Shown here piece by piece: positions 59,130 to 64,000 of a stretch of DNA of 64,000 bases. Position numbers and translations under genes: made by a program. The stretch comes from Bacillota bacterium (lineage in GTDB: Bacteria; Bacillota; SHA-98; UBA4971). Where the stretch lies: positions 198,792 to 262,791 of the forward strand of contig JANLFY010000003.1 of the NCBI GenBank assembly GCA_024653485.1, written 5' to 3'. The notes beneath the pieces are model-generated. The model was not told the DNA's origin. It did no database searches and saw nothing but the letters and a program-made list of their open reading frames with translations. The stretch's first letter is position 1. Every line of letters begins with the position of its first letter.

Positions 59130-60965
59130 TTACGTCTCCTCGGCTGAAACAAGCTCCTCTTCGAGCAATTGGCGCTCGTAGATACGGGCGTACATGCCGC
59201 CCGCCGCGACGAGTGCCTCATGGCTCCCACGTTCCACGATCCGCCCCTTGTCGAGCACGACGATCTCATCGGCTTCCTTCAGAGTAGATATCCGGTGCGA
59301 TATGAGAATGGTCGTTCTTTGCCGCATGATCCCCCTCAAGGCCCTCAGGATCCTGTCCTCGGTCTCTGCGTCCACGGCGGAAAAGCAGTCATCCAATATC
59401 AGTATCCTGGGGTCCTTGATTATCGCCCTAGCTATCGCGACTCTCTGCTTCTGGCCGCCGGACAGCGTGACGCCGCGCTCCCCCACCACCGTGTCAAAGC
59501 CTTGGGGGAACTCGCGGACTTCCCCCGCCACTCCCGCGACCTCCGCTGCCTCCTCTATCGCCTCATCGGAGAGGTCGTCGCCGGCAAACCCAATGTTGCC
59601 CCGGATGGTCGTGGAGAACAGGAAGCTGTCCTGCGTCACGTACCCGATGTCGCGCCTCAGCACTGCCAGGGGAACCGCGTTTATGTCGACTCCGTCCACG
59701 AGAAGCTCGCCAGGCCCGGGGTTGTACAAGCGCAAGAGTAGGTTGACCAAGGTTGTCTTGCCGCTCCCCGTCCGCCCCAAGATGCCGACGGTCCGCCCGG
59801 CAGGGATCTTGAGATCGATGTTCCTCAGCGCAGGCTCGCGCTCTCCCGGGTAGGTGAAGACGAGGTTGCGGAACTCGACGTCTCCCGTAATCGCCTGCAC
59901 CGGCAGCACATCTCTTCCGTCCAGCACCTCTGGCTTGGTGGAGAATATCACGTTCAGCCGATCCATTGACGCCAGTCCTCTCTGCAGCGTGTTGACCACC
60001 CACCCTATCGCCATCATGGGCCAGATGGCCATGCTCAGGTACCCGCCGAACGCGACAAAGTCGCCGAGGCTGATGTCTCCGAGAATGACCAGCCTCCCAC
60101 CGTACCCCAGAACGACCACGAAGCTCAGTCCCGCCACGAATTGAACGAGCGGCCAGAACAGACCCCAAATCCTGACTAGGCGCATGTTGGAGTCCACCAC
60201 TCGTCGAGCTGCCTCTTCGAACCTGTCGATCTCCGCCTGTTCTTGGACAAAGGCCTTTACCACGCGGATGCCGGCTAGATTCTCCTGGACACGGTCGGTC
60301 AAGGCGGCGAACTTCTCCTGGACGTCTCTGAACCTCGAGTGAATGAGACGGGAGAAGTACGTGACGATGAGGGCGACGAACGGAAGCGGAGCAAGTCCGA
60401 GCGCGACCAATCGTAGGTCGACCGTGCGCACGAGGATGGCCACTGTGGACACTGTGAGGAACAGTGCGTCGACGGATAGGACTATCCCTTGCGCGAACGC
60501 GTGACGGACAGCGTGAATGTCGTTCGTAGCGTGGGCCATGAGATCGCCTGTCTTGTGATCGTTGAAGAAGCTCGCGGAGAGCGTTTCGAGATGCGCGAAG
60601 AACCTGTTCCTGAGAGTGTAGTCGATGAGCCTGGCTGTTCCCATTATGTACATCCGCCAGAAATACCTGCCCACGGCGACCAGAAGGGCTATACCCACGA
60701 GCAGACCCACGTAGCGGATGAGCGCAGCGTTGTCTAGCCTGCCCGCGCGAAAGTCGTCCGTGACCCTGCCTAGGAGTCTCGGGACCACGAGCTGGAGGGC
60801 GTCGACCACGACAAGGAAAAAAGCGCCCAGGACGTACCTGGACCTGTAACGAAAGAGGAATTCCGTGAGGAGCCCAAGTCTACCCCGCACAGGTTCCAAC
60901 CTCTGAGCCGTGCTCGTTGCGTACTTGCGCACGATCCCAGGATCCGTCGGTAGGTCCGACTTCAG
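59130..60965 (-). CDS. ABC exporter subunit with degenerate catalytic site (YheI-like)
   Basis: About 611 aa: six membrane segments and an ATPase domain with GRTGSGKTTLVNL and a canonical LSGGQKQ, but Walker B reads ILILDDCFSAVDAETE, so the catalytic Glu is Asp. This pairs with the LSMGQ of the partner to form the degenerate site typical of heterodimeric exporters. I place the start at a CTG (60965) whose CTGA overlaps the speB stop and which has AAGGAAGG seven bases ahead; the next option, a GTG at 60932, has no ribosome site. Confidence 0.9.
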   Translation of the reverse strand: MKSDLPTDPGIVRKYATSTAQRLEPVRGRLGLLTEFLFRYRSRYVLGAFFLVVVDALQLVVPRLLGRVTDDFRAGRLDNAALIRYVGLLVGIALLVAVGRYFWRMYIMGTARLIDYTLRNRFFAHLETLSASFFNDHKTGDLMAHATNDIHAVRHAFAQGIVLSVDALFLTVSTVAILVRTVDLRLVALGLAPLPFVALIVTYFSRLIHSRFRDVQEKFAALTDRVQENLAGIRVVKAFVQEQAEIDRFEEAARRVVDSNMRLVRIWGLFWPLVQFVAGLSFVVVLGYGGRLVILGDISLGDFVAFGGYLSMAIWPMMAIGWVVNTLQRGLASMDRLNVIFSTKPEVLDGRDVLPVQAITGDVEFRNLVFTYPGEREPALRNIDLKIPAGRTVGILGRTGSGKTTLVNLLLRLYNPGPGELLVDGVDINAVPLAVLRRDIGYVTQDSFLFSTTIRGNIGFAGDDLSDEAIEEAAEVAGVAGEVREFPQGFDTVVGERGVTLSGGQKQRVAIARAIIKDPRILILDDCFSAVDAETEDRILRALRGIMRQRTTILISHRISTLKEADEIVVLDKGRIVERGSHEALVAAGGMYARIYERQLLEEELVSAEET

Positions 60966-61846
60966 GACCGTTCCTTCCTTGAGAGGCGCGCCCCGACACC
61001 GATGACCACCTCGCGAACGATCTTCGCCGCGAGGAGCGAGGTGATGTCCGACCTGTCCCACGCGGGCGCCACCTCAACCAAGTCCACTCCGACGATGTTC
61101 GCTTGCGTCAGCAAGTGAACGGCCTCGAGGATCTCGCAGGAGGAACACCCTCCCGGCTCGGGAGTCCCGGTGCCCGGCGCAAACGCGGGGTCTACCACGT
61201 CGATGTCTAGCGTCACATAGCAAGGTCTATTCCCTATCTCTTCCACTACGGTCCGGACCGCGGCCGGTACCGATCCATCCACCCTGTGCGGAGCCCCGCG
61301 AGCGACGAGAAACTCCTCGGCCGCCCCGGACCTTACGCCCACCTGGTAGAGGTTGTCCATCCCAACTACCTCCCCCACCCTTCGCATGACAGTTGCGTGG
61401 GACAGCCTCTGTCCCGCGTACTCATTGCGCAGGTCCGCATGGGCGTCGACATGCACGACCACGAGGTCCTCACGCGCGCCGGCCACCGCTTCCACGCACG
61501 GAAGGGTCACGAGGTGCTCGCCCCCGAGGGCAAACGGCAGCTTGCCGTGGGCGACGAGCCCTTCCATCACCTCTCTGATAGCCTCGAGGCTCCTCTCGGT
61601 GTTTCCCAGAGGGAGAGAGACGTCGCCGATGTCTGCAACGTTCACTGACTCTATGCTCCGCTCAAGGGCGGCGCTGTACTCCTCCAAAGAAAAAGAGACC
61701 TCTCGGATCTTGGCGGGCCCTCCGCGTGCACCAGGTCGCCAACTCGTGGTGAAGTCCATGGGGAGCCCGAGAATGACTATGTCCGACCGTTCGTAGTCGC
61801 TGTTCGCGCCGAGAAACCCGTCTCTTCTTTCGACGAGGATGCTCAT
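60962..61846 (-). CDS. speB: Agmatinase
   Basis: Hydrolyses agmatine to putrescine and urea. 294 aa of the ureohydrolase fold with the Mn ligands in GGEH (108-111), DAHADLR (134-140), and DIDVVDPAFAPGTGTPEPGG; SHATVMRR is also present. ATG at 61846 (GGAG nine bases ahead) gives the family start MSILVERRDGFLGAN. Overlaps neither arginase-specific features nor guanidinobutyrase ones that I can see; the pdaD gene next door, making agmatine, supports agmatinase. Confidence 0.93.
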   Translation of the reverse strand: MSILVERRDGFLGANSDYERSDIVILGLPMDFTTSWRPGARGGPAKIREVSFSLEEYSAALERSIESVNVADIGDVSLPLGNTERSLEAIREVMEGLVAHGKLPFALGGEHLVTLPCVEAVAGAREDLVVVHVDAHADLRNEYAGQRLSHATVMRRVGEVVGMDNLYQVGVRSGAAEEFLVARGAPHRVDGSVPAAVRTVVEEIGNRPCYVTLDIDVVDPAFAPGTGTPEPGGCSSCEILEAVHLLTQANIVGVDLVEVAPAWDRSDITSLLAAKIVREVVIGVGARLSRKERS

Positions 61847-61884
61847 CTCGAGTATCTCCAAGCCGTCCACGATTCCGGGTAGTC

Positions 61885-62343
61885 TCAGTACCAGAGAGCG
61901 GCCCCAGCGAAAGCGCACCCTATCCCCTTCACGACGTGTTCCGTGGCCTTTATGAGGATCTTGTCAGGGACGGCGTTCCGACACGCAAGGGCTTCACGGA
62001 TCATCTTCTCGATCATCCGCTCCGCCTCCTCCTTGGAGCACTTCCCTCCGAACTCCATTATCACGCCGAAGCTTCCAGAGACGATGCCGACCCCGATGGC
62101 GGCGGCGATGCGTTCTCCCGGGACGTCGCTCGTCACGGAGCCGTAAGCCGTGGGAGTGAGCGACCCCGGCGGTATGTCCAACGCATCCATGTACTCGGCG
62201 CCGGGTGGCAAGATGCTCGACACCCTCAGAAGGTTGAGGTTTCCGATTCCGGAGGCCAGAAGCGCCTTGTCGAACGCGGTCAACGTGGTCTCGCCCTCAG
62301 CGCTCCCGGCGACCAAGGTGAACTTCCGAGGCGTTGGCAGCAT
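61885..62343 (-). CDS. pdaD: Pyruvoyl-dependent arginine decarboxylase
   Basis: Converts arginine to agmatine. 152 aa; the self-cleavage site is Ser42-Ser43 in LLRVSSILPPGAEYM, where Ser43 becomes the pyruvoyl group. Conserved GIGNLNLLRVSSI and EFGGKCSKEEAE are present. ATG at 62343 with GGAGG nine bases ahead. With speB it gives a two-step arginine-to-putrescine route. Confidence 0.95.
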   Translation of the reverse strand: MLPTPRKFTLVAGSAEGETTLTAFDKALLASGIGNLNLLRVSSILPPGAEYMDALDIPPGSLTPTAYGSVTSDVPGERIAAAIGVGIVSGSFGVIMEFGGKCSKEEAERMIEKMIREALACRNAVPDKILIKATEHVVKGIGCAFAGAALWY

Positions 62344-62385
62344 GTACGGATCCCTCCTGCAGAGTCTTAGAAGAGTCGACTACAT

Positions 62386-62413
62386 AGTATGCTAAACCAG
62401 GTGCCCACCGCAA
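62386..62413 (-). promoter_or_regulatory. Possible promoter of pdaD-speB-ABC operon
   Basis: Minus strand: TTGCGG (62408-62413), 16-bp spacer, CATACT (62386-62391). Moderate match; located just after the ktrB stop. Confidence 0.35.
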
Positions 62414-62423
62414 CATGTCCCTC

Positions 62424-63806
62424 TCACCCGACCATGACCCTCTCTTCGGGGTACCTCACCGCGTTGGACGCATGCTGCCTTTGAGCTATGGCCGTGGCCA
62501 CGGTCAGAGGGCCAACTCGACCCGCGAACATCATGCACACGATCAGCACCTTGCCTAGAGTCGGCAGAGTCGGGGTTATCCCCGTCGACAACCCGACTGT
62601 TCCAAAGGCGGATGTCGCTTCGAACAGGACGGGCAATACTCCGTGGGGGCACACTGTCGAGAGCGCCATCGCAACACATATCACGAGGGCAAGCGACATC
62701 ATTGACACGGCGAGCGCCTTGTACACGGTCCTGTGGGGGATCCTCCGCTCGAAAACCTCCACGTCCTCTCTCCCCATTATCACACTTCGCACGGCAAGGA
62801 ACAGTGTCGCGAAGGTCGTCGTCTTGATGCCGCCTCCCGTCGACCCGGGGGACGCTCCGATGAACATGAGGAGGATGATGAAGAGCTGAGTAGCACCTCT
62901 AAGCCTCCCAATAGGGAGCGTCGAGAACCCGGCTGTGCGCGGGGTGACGGCCTGAAAGTACGCCGACATGACCTTCCCGAGAGGGCTAAGACGACCCATG
63001 GACGCCGGATTGTCGTATTCGAGCAGGAAGATGACGATGGTCCCGGCAGCGATGAGGGCCGCAGTTGTAACCAAGACCACCCTGGCATGCAAGCTTAGCT
63101 TGGCGCCTCCGCGGCGCGCGATGATCTCACTCACCACGGAGAACCCGAGCCCCCCGACGATGAAAAGGCCAGACATCACCAGATTGACCCACACGTCGCT
63201 CACGTACCCTGTCAGGCTCCTGAACCCCCCGAAGAGATCAAAACCGGCATTGCAGAACCCCGAGACTGCGTGGAACAACCCATAGTACAGGCTCTTCGGA
63301 AAGCCCAGATCGAATGACCACCGGATGGCCAAGAGGACTGCGCCTATGCCTTCGACGGTCACGGTCACCGCGAGCACTCGCTTTATGAGTCTGACCATCC
63401 CCTCGAGGGTCAGTTGATTCATCGCCTCTTGTATGAGAAGCCTGCTCCGAAGCGTCACTCGCCTGCCCAATAACAAGAAGATGAGGGTCGATATGGTCAT
63501 GATTCCCAATCCACCTATCTGGATCAGACACATGACAACAAGCTGGCCGAATAGGGAGAACTGGTCGTGTGTATCCGCGACCGTGAGCCCCGTCACACAC
63601 ACTGCAGAAGTGGACGTAAACAGAGCGTCCACGAAAGGAAGAGACCGTCCGTCCCTGGACGCTACGGGGAGAGCCAAGAGGACGGCACCGATCAAAATGA
63701 TTCCCGCAAAACCGGCCACCAAAACCTGCGCCGGGCTCGCCGCGTTTATCCGTGACAGGAACCAGCGCCGCCCGGCCGAATGACTCTCTCGGATTGAGGC
63801 GACCAC
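62424..63806 (-). CDS. ktrB: Potassium uptake channel subunit KtrB/TrkH
   Basis: 460 aa with four M1-P-M2 repeats and the filter loops TSAVCVTGL, SGFCNAGFDL, TPRTAGF and TSAFGTVGLS, each with the key glycine. The length and opening style are of KtrB type. The regulatory partner KtrA/TrkA is not visible in the window. GTG at 63806 behind AGGAAGGTGAG. Confidence 0.93.
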   Translation of the reverse strand: MVASIRESHSAGRRWFLSRINAASPAQVLVAGFAGIILIGAVLLALPVASRDGRSLPFVDALFTSTSAVCVTGLTVADTHDQFSLFGQLVVMCLIQIGGLGIMTISTLIFLLLGRRVTLRSRLLIQEAMNQLTLEGMVRLIKRVLAVTVTVEGIGAVLLAIRWSFDLGFPKSLYYGLFHAVSGFCNAGFDLFGGFRSLTGYVSDVWVNLVMSGLFIVGGLGFSVVSEIIARRGGAKLSLHARVVLVTTAALIAAGTIVIFLLEYDNPASMGRLSPLGKVMSAYFQAVTPRTAGFSTLPIGRLRGATQLFIILLMFIGASPGSTGGGIKTTTFATLFLAVRSVIMGREDVEVFERRIPHRTVYKALAVSMMSLALVICVAMALSTVCPHGVLPVLFEATSAFGTVGLSTGITPTLPTLGKVLIVCMMFAGRVGPLTVATAIAQRQHASNAVRYPEERVMVG

Positions 63807-63846
63807 AGACTCACCTTCCTGGGTAGGCGATGCGCAAGACGGTTAA

Positions 63847-63874
63847 ATTATACCATGGCGACACATCGTGTCAA
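63847..63874 (-). promoter_or_regulatory. Strong promoter of ktrB with overlapping palindrome
   Basis: Minus strand: consensus TTGACA (63869-63874), 16-bp spacer, consensus TATAAT (63847-63852). The palindrome GACAC-N3-GTGTC (63860-63872) overlaps the -35. Beyond it (63875-64000) I see no gene. Confidence 0.8.
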
Positions 63875-64000
63875 CGCACGGCGCGCGGGCGTACCTGTCA
63901 AGGGAAAGTAGGTAGAGACCTCACGGAAAAGTGATGTCGACGCTAATACGTTTGTTCGGAGCGCATCACTTCCAGATCGGCCGTGTTTCTTGGCAGCACA

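Noticed and set aside
63807..63846. A c-di-AMP (ydaO-type) riboswitch ahead of ktrB
   Set aside because: The leader is only about 35 nt, far too short, and no matching motif is present.
1..64000. CRISPR arrays, tRNA/rRNA genes, insertion sequences, prophage or attachment sites
   Set aside because: I saw no repeat-spacer pattern, no cloverleaf-like or rRNA sequence, and no transposase or integrase; the region is ordinary chromosome core.

Overview
The window reads as one contiguous stretch of the core chromosome of an endospore-forming, high-GC (by eye about 60-65 %), probably anaerobic member of the Bacillota (Clostridia / Moorella-like or Limnochordia-like side of the phylum). Pointers are spoVS with a consensus sigma-H promoter, a Spo0H-like sigma factor, ylbJ, the Bacillota order rsmD-coaD-ylbJ-ylbK-ylbL-ylbN-rpmF, a FapR-controlled fab operon with its operator, a T-box in front of ileS, a FakA/DegV pair and a trimeric NAD(P)-linked [FeFe] hydrogenase. 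TTG and GTG starts behind strong GGAGG sites are very common, and many junctions are stop/start overlaps (ATGA, GTGA, once CTGA). Almost everything is on the minus strand; only ylbJ and rpmB are on the plus strand.

Layout from left to right (minus-strand operons therefore read right to left). 1-9.7 kb: trmFO (cut by the window edge), topA, a short Smg/DUF494 protein, dprA, comM, yraN, rnhB, ylqF/rbgA, lepB, rplS. 9.8-13.1 kb: trmD, rimM, khpA, rpsP, ffh with its own promoter. 13.3-18.0 kb: ftsY and smc. 18.2-21.2 kb: a SigH-like factor, spoVS, an uncharacterised 281-aa protein, rnc. 21.6-27.6 kb: fabF, acpP, fabG, fabD, fabH, plsX, fapR behind a promoter whose start overlaps a perfect FapR operator. 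28-34.9 kb: rpmF, DUF177, a secreted LysM protein, ylbL, a patatin-like protein, ylbJ, a coiled-coil protein, coaD, rsmD. 35.2-38.4 kb: degV, fakA, an Asp23 protein. 38.8-44.4 kb: rpmB, a TlpA/ResA-like thioredoxin, an unknown TIM-barrel-like protein, panB, a secreted Ig-like protein, a YfcE phosphodiesterase, a Nudix hydrolase. 44.4-49.1 kb: type-2 ileS with T-box, a zinc-ribbon miniprotein, a secreted protein. 49.5-56.9 kb: a hydrogenase operon (NuoE-like, NuoF-GltD fusion, HydA) and a ferredoxin-fused sigma-54 activator. 57-63.8 kb: a heterodimeric ABC exporter, agmatinase, pyruvoyl arginine decarboxylase and a KtrB/TrkH potassium channel subunit.

The most interesting unit is the hydrogenase region. 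A sigma-54 enhancer-binding protein with an N-terminal 2x[4Fe-4S] module is encoded just upstream of the hydrogenase operon. The operon has a near-consensus -24/-12 promoter, and the intergenic DNA carries three copies of an ATGCA-N4-TGCAT palindrome: one about 130 bp upstream of the promoter, and two a further 400 bp upstream, spaced exactly 20 bp centre to centre. This looks like a self-contained redox-to-hydrogenase control circuit. Other good leads are a CsoR/CstR-type operator filling the spacer of the TlpA promoter, a perfect palindrome filling the spacer of the DUF177-rpmF promoter, an arginine-to-putrescine operon continuing through a CTG start into an ABC exporter, and several conserved but unnamed proteins.
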